Shown here piece after piece: positions 8,446-16,716 of a stretch of 55,090 nt of DNA. Origin of the DNA: FEN-1350 sp964386005 (GTDB lineage: Bacteria > Planctomycetota > Phycisphaerae > Sedimentisphaerales > Anaerohalosphaeraceae); the NCBI GenBank assembly GCA_964386005.1, contig CAYLSB010000024.1:1-55090 (forward strand). Direction: 5' to 3'. Under the pieces are notes generated by a model. It saw only the letters and a list, made by a program, of their open reading frames with translations, made no database searches and was not told the origin of the DNA. The translations under genes were made by a program, and so were the position numbers. How positions within the stretch are numbered: the stretch's first letter is position 1; every line of letters starts with the position of its first letter.

Positions 8446-9354
8446 ATGCAAATAACAAGACGAACATTTCTGAAGTACTGTTCCGCCGCTTCGGTCGCTT
8501 TGGGACTTGGTCCAGTCGAACTCGGCGGCATTGCCGATGCTCTGGCCAATCCGGAAAGCCCATCCATTCTTTGGCTACAGGGTAACGGCTGCAGCGGATG
8601 TTCCGTTTCATTTATGAATTTTGTTTCTTCGACGCCGCCCGTAGATGCCAGCGACGTTCTCATCCACACAATCAATCTTGCGTATCACCCGATCTTTTCC
8701 GCGGCTGTCGGCGATTTGGCCGTTCAAACCGTGTATCAAGCCGAAAATTTCGTCCTGCTCGTTGAAGGCGCCGTTCCTACGGCCTTTGGGGGTCATGCCT
8801 GCGTTCCCTGGTCAGACGGCGACAAGGAAATCACGTTTGACATTGCCGTCAAGACTCTTGCCGCTAAAGCCAGACGAGTCGTCAGCATTGGAACCTGTGC
8901 CGCATTCGGTGGAATCGGGGCTATCGGTTCCAATCCGACTGGATCCAAAAGTGTAAGGGACGCAGCCGGCATCGCCACGATCAACATTTCGGGTTGCCCT
9001 CCCCATCCGAACTGGATCGTGAGCACCCTGCTTCGGATCCTTCAGGGAAAAGAAATTCCACTCGATGGAAACGGCCGTCCAACCTCGATCTACGGACAAA
9101 GAGTCCACGAACAATGTCCTTTCGAAGATCGCGGCGAGGCCCGCAGTTTCGGGATCAATGGCCAATGTATGGAGCGACTTGGATGTCAGGGACCCGGCAC
9201 CGGCGCTTCGTGTCCTCAACACAAGTGGAACTCCGGTATCAACTGGTGCGTTGCCGCCGGAGGGTTATGCCTCGGTTGTACGGAGCCGGCGTTTCCGAAT
9301 CCCGTGCCGCGCGGACGGGGTGGCGGACGCGGACGCGGCCGACGACAGGGGTAA
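8446..9354 (+). CDS. [NiFe] hydrogenase small subunit, Tat-exported
   Basis: The electron-transfer subunit, 302 residues. A twin-arginine signal (R5-R6-TFLK) shows export with its partner. Proximal cluster ligands are C49, C52, C151 and C184. Distal cluster ligands are H221, C224, C241 and C247. Medial [3Fe-4S] ligands are C256, C275 and C278. The proximal motif is CSGC, without the two supernumerary cysteines of oxygen-tolerant enzymes, so a standard [4Fe-4S] cluster is expected. The C-terminal transmembrane anchor of membrane-bound uptake enzymes is missing. Instead the protein ends in an Arg/Gly-rich tail from residue 289. The large-subunit gene begins 50 bases downstream, so the pair is an operon. 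No cytochrome b or hyp genes are adjacent. Confidence 0.93.
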   Translation: MQITRRTFLKYCSAASVALGLGPVELGGIADALANPESPSILWLQGNGCSGCSVSFMNFVSSTPPVDASDVLIHTINLAYHPIFSAAVGDLAVQTVYQAENFVLLVEGAVPTAFGGHACVPWSDGDKEITFDIAVKTLAAKARRVVSIGTCAAFGGIGAIGSNPTGSKSVRDAAGIATINISGCPPHPNWIVSTLLRILQGKEIPLDGNGRPTSIYGQRVHEQCPFEDRGEARSFGINGQCMERLGCQGPGTGASCPQHKWNSGINWCVAAGGLCLGCTEPAFPNPVPRGRGGGRGRGRRQG

Positions 9355-9404
9355 CCGGATCGCTCCTCCCATGAACCAACTTCAAATCGTCCGGAGATAA
9401 TGGT

Positions 9405-10784
9405 ATGTCCAATCGCATCGTCCTTGATCCTGTAACCCGGCTGGAAGGTCATCTGCGAGTCGAAATTACCGTCGATACCGTCGGCGGACAACAGCAGGTT
9501 GTCGATGCCCGGATCGCCGGAACATCGTTTCGGGGCTATGAACAACTTCTTGTGGATCGTGATCCCTCGGAGGCGCCTCATCTTACCCAGCGTATCTGCG
9601 GGGTTTGTTCGGTTCCTCACGGCGTGGTCGCGGCAATGGCCTTCGAAAATGCGGCGCGGATATCCATTACGAATAATGCGATGATCCTGCGTAACCTCGT
9701 CATGGCCGCCAATTTCATCCAGTCGCATGTGATTCATTTCTACCACATGTCGCTATTGGATTTCATCGCCGGCCCGGCTATGCCTCCCTGGCAACCGTCA
9801 TGGACTGCGGATCGACGGATCAACGCCACCGACACCGCCCGCCTGATGGAAAACTATAAGGCCGCCATCACATTCGTCCGCCAGACCAACGAGATGGCCG
9901 CGATCTTTTCCGGCCGTCAACCTCACTCCCCGGCCATTATCCTGGGGGGTTTCACTCAAATTCCTACAACGGAAAAAATCGACCAGTTCCGTAGCTATAC
10001 GGATACCCTTTCGCGTTTTGTTCGGACGACCTACATACCCGATGTGGATTTTGTAGCCTCACAATACCCTGACTGCAACAAGATCGGCCGCGGTTGCGGA
10101 AACTTGATCGCCTTCGGCGCCTTCGAACAGAATGGATCCGGACTTTTCTTCCCAGGAGGACGAATCGCGGACGGCAAAACGAACCTTTTACCCGTTGAAT
10201 CCAATGCCATCCGCGAACAAGTAGCTGCATCCTGGTTTCTGGATGACTCCGCAGATCGACACCCCGCTCAGGGTATTACGAATCCCGCCTATCCCAAGGA
10301 CAATGCCTATTCGTGGATCAAATCGCCCCGATATGAGTCTCGGCCGTATGAAACCGGACCTTTGGCTCGTTTATGGATCAAAGGACAATACCGAAATGGA
10401 ATTTCGGTTAATGATCGGCACAAGGCACGGGCTCTGGAAACATTGTTGCTTCTTGAAGCCCTTCCCGCATGGCTCGACAAACTGGAAACGGGAAAATCGG
10501 CCTATACCTCTTTCACAAAGCCCACAGATGCCGTCGGCGCCGCCATGACCGAAGCGCCTCGCGGTACTCTGGGGCATTGGTTGCGGATCGCCAATGGAAA
10601 GATCGCCCATTATCAAGTCCTCACCCCGACTTGTTGGAATGCCTCCCCCCGAGATAAGGACAATAAACCCGGCCCCATGGAACAGGCCGTCATCGGCACG
10701 CCGGTTCACGACCCCGCCCAGCCGGTCGAAGTCCTTCGAATCGTCCATTCCTTCGATCCGTGCCTTGCCTGCGCCGTCCACTGA
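9405..10784 (+). CDS. [NiFe] hydrogenase large subunit without C-terminal extension
   Basis: The catalytic subunit, 459 residues, which binds the Ni-Fe(CN)2CO centre. The L1 motif RICGVC supplies C65 and C68 with H72, and the L2 motif DPCLACAVH supplies C453 and C456. E15 lies in RLEGH. In most hydrogenases a peptide of 15 or more residues follows the L2 histidine and is cleaved after nickel insertion. Here the stop codon comes directly after H459, so no cleavage would be needed, as known for H2-sensing HupV/HoxC and some others. The small subunit nevertheless has a Tat signal, which the sensors lack. No maturation protease gene is present in the window. Confidence 0.93.
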   Translation: MSNRIVLDPVTRLEGHLRVEITVDTVGGQQQVVDARIAGTSFRGYEQLLVDRDPSEAPHLTQRICGVCSVPHGVVAAMAFENAARISITNNAMILRNLVMAANFIQSHVIHFYHMSLLDFIAGPAMPPWQPSWTADRRINATDTARLMENYKAAITFVRQTNEMAAIFSGRQPHSPAIILGGFTQIPTTEKIDQFRSYTDTLSRFVRTTYIPDVDFVASQYPDCNKIGRGCGNLIAFGAFEQNGSGLFFPGGRIADGKTNLLPVESNAIREQVAASWFLDDSADRHPAQGITNPAYPKDNAYSWIKSPRYESRPYETGPLARLWIKGQYRNGISVNDRHKARALETLLLLEALPAWLDKLETGKSAYTSFTKPTDAVGAAMTEAPRGTLGHWLRIANGKIAHYQVLTPTCWNASPRDKDNKPGPMEQAVIGTPVHDPAQPVEVLRIVHSFDPCLACAVH

Positions 10785-10853
10785 GTCCTATCGGTCCTTT
10801 TGCAGAATCGGCGGCGGCGAGGTCGTGACCTTGATGATCGAATACGGATCCGA

Positions 10854-12206
10854 TCAGGCCTGGGCCGCCTCGCGGATATACGTCTTTTCCTTGTACGCCG
10901 TTGCCACGAAGATAAACACCACACCCGTCACCATCATTACCCAGAAGAAAAACATGTAGTAATCCGCACCGAATAGATATCTGCGACTACCATCAGGATT
11001 CTGTATTACCCAGTTCACCGCCGCCGTGAACAAACTCCCCACCGCCACTGCCGCCAGGTTTATCGACTGCACCAGCGACTTCATCCGCGGTGGCGCCTGC
11101 GTATAGGCGAACTCGATAACCGTGATCGACACCAGAATCTCCCCGGCCGTGATGATCACATAGGCCACTACCTGCCAGCCGATGCTGGGCAGGGCTTTTT
11201 GCTGAATTTGCGCCTCGATCCAAGCTGACATTAAAAACGACAGCGCCGTGATAAACATCCCCACCGTGACCTTTCGCAACGGTGTCATCCGCCAGATTTT
11301 GTCCATCGTCGGATATATCCACAGGCTAAACAGCGGAATCATAATCAGAATCAGCGCCGAGTTAACCGCCGTCACCTGCGACTGTTCCCAGGTAAATCCC
11401 AGCCAGTGTAGATTCATGTCCTTGGCCTGAAGGACCCACGCCGAGGTCGTCTGCAGATACAGCGACCAGAAAACCGCCACAAACAGGTAAATCAATCCCT
11501 GCCGGAGCATCACACTGACCCCTTCGGAGCTGAAGGTCTCCCGGACAAAATGCGCCCCTCCCGCCGGAACACGGACGAACCTGCTCTTGCCGAGATAAAA
11601 CGCGATCGTCGCCAGCGCCATGAAGCCGAACAGGATACCAAAGATTGCCCGCGTGCCGTACTTGTTCAGAAGCGGCTCGCTGAAGAACATCGACAGGCAT
11701 GCCCCGACATTGATGGAAAAATAAAACCAGTTATAGACCTTTGAGAGCAGATGTTGGTTGCGACTGTTGAATTGGTCGCCCACATTGGCCGACACACACG
11801 GCTTGATCACTCCGCAACCCAGCGCGATCAGGAACAAGCCCGAAAACAACCCCAACCGCGTCGGATCTGCTGCCAAGCACAACATACCCACGCAATAAAT
11901 ACCCGAAAACAGCAGGATCGTACGAATAGTACCCAACCACATGTCGGCGATTATGGAACCGACAAAGGGGAAGATATACACCGCCGCCTGAAAAATATGA
12001 TCCCAGAACTTGGCCTGATCCACGGTCATGACAGCGTGATTTCCGGACGAATCCAGGAGATGCTTGGTCATCACCACCGTCAAAATCGCTTTAAGGCCGT
12101 AGTACGAAAGACGCTCCGAGGCTTCATTAACCAAAATATACGGAACTCCAGCGGGCATTCGGCCGGCAGGTTCTGTGTCTTCACGACTTACATTGTCCTG
12201 TGCCAT
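10854..12206 (-). CDS. POT/PTR2-family proton-dependent oligopeptide transporter
   Basis: A 450-residue multispanning inner-membrane protein. The N-terminal NEASERLSYYG matches the ExxER...YYG signature of proton-coupled di/tripeptide symporters. About 12 hydrophobic segments follow, with the usual central loop (AKSRFVRVPAGG region). The start is the ATG at 12206, which has AGGAAACAG upstream and puts the signature close to the N terminus. The longer frame to 12284 has no binding site. It converges with the hydrogenase operon and diverges from the ileS leader. In planctomycetes such carriers may take other substrates, so peptide uptake is family knowledge and not proven here. Confidence 0.87.
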   Translation of the reverse strand: MAQDNVSREDTEPAGRMPAGVPYILVNEASERLSYYGLKAILTVVMTKHLLDSSGNHAVMTVDQAKFWDHIFQAAVYIFPFVGSIIADMWLGTIRTILLFSGIYCVGMLCLAADPTRLGLFSGLFLIALGCGVIKPCVSANVGDQFNSRNQHLLSKVYNWFYFSINVGACLSMFFSEPLLNKYGTRAIFGILFGFMALATIAFYLGKSRFVRVPAGGAHFVRETFSSEGVSVMLRQGLIYLFVAVFWSLYLQTTSAWVLQAKDMNLHWLGFTWEQSQVTAVNSALILIMIPLFSLWIYPTMDKIWRMTPLRKVTVGMFITALSFLMSAWIEAQIQQKALPSIGWQVVAYVIITAGEILVSITVIEFAYTQAPPRMKSLVQSINLAAVAVGSLFTAAVNWVIQNPDGSRRYLFGADYYMFFFWVMMVTGVVFIFVATAYKEKTYIREAAQA

Positions 12207-12291
12207 GATCTGTTTCCTGTCATTAAGGTTGGGTTGGCCCCGTTTGGGCCGACATACAGTAACGGAGTTCAATGGTTTTTTCAAGTCGATC

Positions 12292-12319
12292 TTGACTTTT
12301 GACGAGAATACAATATGAT
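12292..12319 (+). promoter_or_regulatory. Upstream promoter of the ileS leader
   Basis: TTGACT (12292-12297), a 16-base spacer and TATGAT (12314-12319) predict transcription from about 12326, into the short Ile-rich leader ORF and terminator. Confidence 0.55.
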
Positions 12320-12347
12320 TTGTGCGCTATTTCTTATGAGGTATGGA

Positions 12348-12434
12348 ATGAATCAGGTCAACGTGTTAATGCGGTCTGCCATTCACATCGTCGGAATTCT
12401 GGCGATTATTACCCATTATCCGTCGTTGCCCTGA
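12348..12434 (+). CDS. Putative Ile-rich leader peptide of ileS
   Basis: A 28-codon ORF too short for usual gene finding. GAGG lies 6 bases before the ATG. Five of ten codons from residue 12 to 21 are Ile (residues 12, 14, 17, 20, 21). The stop codon lies inside the 5' arm of a possible antiterminator, and a perfect terminator follows 20 bases later. This is the arrangement of an amino-acid attenuator, and the next gene is isoleucyl-tRNA synthetase. An earlier in-frame ATG at 12336 has no good binding site. The peptide has no similarity that I recognise. It may not be translated. Confidence 0.45.
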   Translation: MNQVNVLMRSAIHIVGILAIITHYPSLP

Positions 12435-12473
12435 AATCGAAAAACCCGCAAACCAAGGCCTTTCAGAGCGACG
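12421..12473 (+). promoter_or_regulatory. Possible antiterminator overlapping the leader stop codon
   Basis: CGTCG (12421-12425) can pair with CGACG (12469-12473), and CTGAAA (12431-12436, containing the leader stop) with TTTCAG (12461-12466). This helix uses the 5' arm and loop of the terminator, so the two folds exclude each other. Confidence 0.4.
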
Positions 12474-12493
12474 AGTTCTGAAAGGCCTTTTTT
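12455..12493 (+). terminator. Intrinsic terminator in the ileS leader
   Basis: A perfect 13-base stem (AAGGCCTTTCAGA / TCTGAAAGGCCTT) with a 9-base loop runs into six T. It faces ileS and lies 240 bases before it, so it ends only the short leader transcript. Confidence 0.88.
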
Positions 12494-12673
12494 ATTGGAG
12501 CTTGAACAATGAAATCCAAAATCGAAATCCGACAGGACATAATCGATGATGTCTGTCGCCAACGAAATCGCGACACAGTTCTGGCCCAAGCTGGGATTCC
12601 AAACCTATCTGCTGACTTCGTATATGGATTTGGATCCGAGCTCGGGAATCGGAAAAGCCCCGATGGCCGGCGA

Positions 12674-12702
12674 TTGACATCCGTTGGTTTATTCCGTACT
12701 AT
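12674..12702 (+). promoter_or_regulatory. Proximal promoter of ileS
   Basis: TTGACA (12674-12679), a 17-base spacer and TACTAT (12697-12702), with a predicted start about 24 bases before the ileS ATG. It lies after the leader terminator, so ileS would have one attenuated and one direct promoter. Confidence 0.6.
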
Positions 12703-12732
12703 GACCGTTTTCTTTTCACGAGAGGATAATGT

Positions 12733-15585
12733 ATGTCGCAGAAGGATGCCAAACACAGTTACAAAGATTCTCTGAACCTGCCGAATACGACCTTCTCCAT
12801 GAAGGCCGATCTGGTCCATCGCGAACCGATCCAGCGGAAGGCCTGGGCCGAGCAGGATATCTATACACGAATTCTCGAATCGCGGAAGGATTGCCCGCTC
12901 TATGTCCTTCATGACGGGCCCCCTTATGCCAACGGCGATATCCACATGGGGCATGTGGTCAATAAGACGCTCAAGGATTTTGTGGTCAAGTTCAAAACCA
13001 TGTCCGGCTTTCGGACACCGTATGTTCCCGGCTGGGATTGCCACGGCCTACCGATCGAAGCCAAGGTGGTCACCGAACTGGGCGAAGCGGCCAAAACCAT
13101 GGACAAGCCCGCCATCCGAAAGAAGTGTTATAGTTATGCGATGAAATACCTGAAAAAGCAGGTCGATCAGTTTCAGTCGATGGGTATCTTCGGCGATTTC
13201 GGCCATCCGTATCTGACGATGGATTCCAAATACGAGCAAGGCATCCTCGAAGTCTTCGCCGAACTGGTGGGGCATGGGCTCGTTTTTAAACAGCTCAAAC
13301 CCATCCACTGGTCGGTTGGATGTGAAACAGCTCTGGCAGATGCGGAGCTGGAATATGAAGACATCTCCTCGCCGAGCATCTTCGTGAACTTTCCGGTCTG
13401 CGAGGATTCGCTCGGCAAGCTCCGCGAGCTGGGGTTGGCCACGGACCCGTCGGCGACGGCGTGTTTGATGATCTGGACGACGACGCCCTGGACGTTGGCA
13501 GCGAACCTGGCGGTGGCGGTGCATCCGAACCTGGATTATGTCGGGATCACCTACACCCGGGACGGCCGCAAGTGGACCTCGATTGTGGTGACTGAGCGGG
13601 TAGCGGCGGTGGTCAAGGCGGCCGGATTGAAGGACGGCGAATACCAAATCAGTCGCGCAGTGCGTGGCAAGGAACTCAAGGGGCTTCGATATCATCACCC
13701 CTTCCTGGAGACCAATCCGACCGACAAGGATGCCTGGTTCGTAATCACCGAAGAATTCGTAACAACGGAGGATGGGACGGGATTAGTCCACTCAGCGCCC
13801 GGGCATGGGCTCGAAGACTATATCGCCGGGCAGCGCAACGGACTGGCGGTCTATTCTCCGGTGAAAAACGACGGCCGCTACGATGATACCGTCCCCGAGT
13901 GGCTCCGCGGCAAAAAGGTACTGGAAGTGGATCGCGAGGTCAATGACCACCTCCGCAAGATCGGATTGCTCGTCCGTGAGGAAAAGATCGTACACAGCTA
14001 CCCGCATTGCTGGCGGAGTAAAATGCCCGTAATCTTCCGCGCCACCGAGCAGTGGTTCATCGGCGTCGATCGCGAGGTTCACGCCTTCGGCAAGAGTTTG
14101 CGGCAGTTGGCGCTCGACCAGATCGGCGGCGTCGAGTGGATTCCCGACTGGGGTGAAAAGCGGATCCGCGGCATGCTCGAATCGCGACCCGACTGGTGCA
14201 TCAGCCGCCAGCGGGCCTGGGGACTGCCCATTCCGGCCTTTGTCAACTCCGTCGGAAAAACCCTCCTGACGAAGGAATCCGTTCTGGCCGTTTCGCGGTA
14301 CATCGGCCAAAAAGGATCCAATAGCTGGTTTTCGGATTCCCCCCGCCAAATCCTCGGAGAGGATTTCGTCCTGCCGCAGGGATTTTCCTGGGACGACCTC
14401 CGCAAGGAAGAGGATATTTTCGACGTTTGGTTCGAGGCCGGAAGCAGTTGGTATTCCGTCGCCGCCAAAGCCGGATGGCCGATTCCCGTCGATATGTATC
14501 TGGAAGGTTCCGATCAGCACCGCGGCTGGTTTCAGCTTTCGCTGTTGCCGGCCCTCGGCGTAACCGGAAAACCCCCGTTTAAGTCGGTATTGACGCACGG
14601 TTTTGTCGTGGATGAAAAGGGTATTAAACAGTCCAAATCTCTCGGCAACTATGTCATCGCCCTGGACGAAATCCACAAATATGGCGCCGATATCCTGCGG
14701 CTCTGGGTGGCCAGCGTCAATTATCAGGAAGATGTCCGCTGCAGCGACGACCTGATCGGCCGACTTCAGGATGCCTATAGAAAGATCCGCAATACGTTGC
14801 GCTATCTCTTGGCCAACATCGACGATTTCGATCCGTCTCAATCGGTGGCTTACAAAGATATGACCGCCATCGATCGTTGGGCCATGCAGCAACAGGCCCG
14901 CCTGATCTCAGAGGTGACGCAGGCCTATAACGAATTTGCCTTCCATCGCGTCTTTTCGCTGATTTATAATTTTTGTACCGTCGAAATGTCCAATATCTAC
15001 ATGGATGTCCTCAAGGATCGACTGTACTGCGATGCCGCCGCCGGTCATTCCCGCCGCTCCGCGCAAACCGTTATGTACAGAATTCTCGGGGACGTGGTTC
15101 GGATGCTCGCTCCCATTGTCGCTCATACCGCCGAAGAGGCATGGGCGGCCATGAAACACAAACCCGAATCCTTCGATAGCGTCCACCTGGCCCATCTGCC
15201 CAAGGTCGATCCGACGATTGATTTCCGCGCCGAGGAATTGAAGTGGAAACGCATCATGGAGCTGCGCGATGAAGTGCTTCGCGTATTGGAAGGATTGCGC
15301 AAGGATCAGATCATCAACAGCAATCAGGAGGCCTCCGTGGAGATCACGCTGAACGATCCCGATCTTCTCGGCCTGCTCGGCGAACTCACTCCTTCGACCT
15401 TCGCTACGTTGTGCATTGTCAGCGAAATCTCCGTCCGCAAGGGCGATTCATTCGCGATCAAGGCCGTGAAAAGCCCGCATCCAAAATGCCGGAGGTGCTG
15501 GAATTTCTGGCCGTCGGTGGGCGCCGATCCCGCCCATCCCGATATTTGTACGCGATGTGCCGAGGTGGTCGCTTCGCGAAAATAA
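12733..15585 (+). CDS. ileS: Isoleucyl-tRNA synthetase
   Basis: A class Ia aminoacyl-tRNA synthetase of 950 residues that charges tRNA-Ile and edits valine. The HIGH signature is HMGH (71-74) in DGPPYANGDIHMGH, and the KMSKS loop is KQSKS (632-636) in GIKQSKSLGN. The editing domain (about 200-400) holds TTPWTLAANLA. The C terminus has the zinc-binding Cys pairs (CRRC ... CTRC) of the bacterial type, and overall length matches that group. The ATG follows GAGAGG. Upstream are a near-consensus promoter and, further away, the leader, terminator and antiterminator described separately. The gene converges with the GT9 gene. Confidence 0.97.
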   Translation: MSQKDAKHSYKDSLNLPNTTFSMKADLVHREPIQRKAWAEQDIYTRILESRKDCPLYVLHDGPPYANGDIHMGHVVNKTLKDFVVKFKTMSGFRTPYVPGWDCHGLPIEAKVVTELGEAAKTMDKPAIRKKCYSYAMKYLKKQVDQFQSMGIFGDFGHPYLTMDSKYEQGILEVFAELVGHGLVFKQLKPIHWSVGCETALADAELEYEDISSPSIFVNFPVCEDSLGKLRELGLATDPSATACLMIWTTTPWTLAANLAVAVHPNLDYVGITYTRDGRKWTSIVVTERVAAVVKAAGLKDGEYQISRAVRGKELKGLRYHHPFLETNPTDKDAWFVITEEFVTTEDGTGLVHSAPGHGLEDYIAGQRNGLAVYSPVKNDGRYDDTVPEWLRGKKVLEVDREVNDHLRKIGLLVREEKIVHSYPHCWRSKMPVIFRATEQWFIGVDREVHAFGKSLRQLALDQIGGVEWIPDWGEKRIRGMLESRPDWCISRQRAWGLPIPAFVNSVGKTLLTKESVLAVSRYIGQKGSNSWFSDSPRQILGEDFVLPQGFSWDDLRKEEDIFDVWFEAGSSWYSVAAKAGWPIPVDMYLEGSDQHRGWFQLSLLPALGVTGKPPFKSVLTHGFVVDEKGIKQSKSLGNYVIALDEIHKYGADILRLWVASVNYQEDVRCSDDLIGRLQDAYRKIRNTLRYLLANIDDFDPSQSVAYKDMTAIDRWAMQQQARLISEVTQAYNEFAFHRVFSLIYNFCTVEMSNIYMDVLKDRLYCDAAAGHSRRSAQTVMYRILGDVVRMLAPIVAHTAEEAWAAMKHKPESFDSVHLAHLPKVDPTIDFRAEELKWKRIMELRDEVLRVLEGLRKDQIINSNQEASVEITLNDPDLLGLLGELTPSTFATLCIVSEISVRKGDSFAIKAVKSPHPKCRRCWNFWPSVGADPAHPDICTRCAEVVASRK

Positions 15586-15663
15586 CGCCGCTCCCCATTG
15601 GAATCGGAACCGAATGACCTCCATGGCATCGCGCCCATGGCGAAGGCGAAATCCGGAGATCGT

Positions 15664-16716
15664 TCACGATCGGCCGGAACCGTCAATCTGCCCACGGACA
15701 ATGGCGAAGACCTGATCGAGGGATACATTTTCGATACGATATCGCGGATCGAAATTATTTATATCGCTTCCTCGCCCCATCGGATCCGCCGCCGCCGCCC
15801 AGTCCGGTCGTCCGTACGGTCCGACGCGAGCCGGATTGGTCGGCCCGAAAATCATCGTCGTCGGCGTTCCCGTCGCCACCGCAATATGGCCCGGCCCGGT
15901 ATCGTTGCTGATCACCACGCGGGCTGCCGCCATCAGTGCGATCAGGCCGTGCAGATTCGTCTTTCCGACGAGATTGATAATGGGCGTCCGGGACACGGCC
16001 GTCAATCGATCGATCGTCGCCTTCTCCGACTCCGTACCGACCGCAACGATCCCAAGTCCGTATTCATCAGCCAGCTTTTCCGCCAATCCCGCGAAGGATT
16101 CCACAGGCCAGCATTTCCACGAATGCGCGGATCCCGTTACCAGTACCGCGTACGAACCGCCCATCACCCCATACTCATCCAACAGCGCGTTGAGATGTTC
16201 CTGCCCAGGATGATCCATACGTAAACCATACTCGTTTCGACGAAGAGTCGCTCCCGCCGCATGGATCACATCCCAATATTGATCGATGACGTGGCGGCTT
16301 TCCGGTTGGGGAACAATCCGGTCCGTGTAAAACCACCTCGCCCCTTCCCGGGCGCTGGCAAGTCCGTATCGTCTGGAACACTCCGTAAGCCATCCAAACA
16401 GGGCGGTTCGGATCAATCCCTGCAAGTCGATCACCAGATCGAATCGACGGCTGCGAAGCTGCCGTATAAAATCGCGAAAAATCGCATTCGCACTCGGCCG
16501 ATACCACCATCGCCTCATGGCTTTCCGGTCAAATCGAATGATTTCATCCAGATGGGCCGTATGTTCCAGTATGGGGGCAAATTCCGGCCGCACCAGCCAT
16601 GAAATTCGTGCCTGGGGAAAGGACGCCCGCAAACTGGCCAGCGCCGGCAGAGATAACACCACATCCCCCAGCGCCGACGGCTTGATCACCAGAATGGAAC
16701 GAACCTCATTGGCCAC
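15664..16716 (-). CDS. Glycosyltransferase family 9 (heptosyltransferase-like)
   Basis: A 350-residue GT9 protein that would move a heptose or related sugar from an ADP- or nucleotide-sugar to lipid A-core or another envelope glycan. The N terminus has the family's ILVIKPSALGDVVLSLPAL. The C-terminal donor site has VISNDTGPGHIAVATGTPT and the FGPTNP loop. Position-wise it fits WaaC/WaaF/RfaQ-like enzymes but cannot be assigned to one. Its start overlaps the end of the kinase-like gene by 11 bases, indicating translational coupling and a common pathway in surface glycolipid assembly. Presence of GT9 in planctomycetes fits their Gram-negative type outer membrane. Confidence 0.9.
   Translation of the reverse strand: MANEVRSILVIKPSALGDVVLSLPALASLRASFPQARISWLVRPEFAPILEHTAHLDEIIRFDRKAMRRWWYRPSANAIFRDFIRQLRSRRFDLVIDLQGLIRTALFGWLTECSRRYGLASAREGARWFYTDRIVPQPESRHVIDQYWDVIHAAGATLRRNEYGLRMDHPGQEHLNALLDEYGVMGGSYAVLVTGSAHSWKCWPVESFAGLAEKLADEYGLGIVAVGTESEKATIDRLTAVSRTPIINLVGKTNLHGLIALMAAARVVISNDTGPGHIAVATGTPTTMIFGPTNPARVGPYGRPDWAAAADPMGRGSDINNFDPRYRIENVSLDQVFAIVRGQIDGSGRS

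Noticed and set aside
8446..9354. Oxygen-tolerant hydrogenase.
   Set aside because: The proximal motif is CSGC and lacks both supernumerary cysteines.
12326..12493. T-box riboswitch before ileS.
   Set aside because: The conserved T-box bulge, specifier loop and their order are absent. A short Ile-rich ORF explains the layout better.
12509..12775. 88-codon ORF before ileS with a fair Shine-Dalgarno.
   Set aside because: It overlaps the ileS start out of frame, spans the ileS promoter and has no recognisable sequence. It may be chance.
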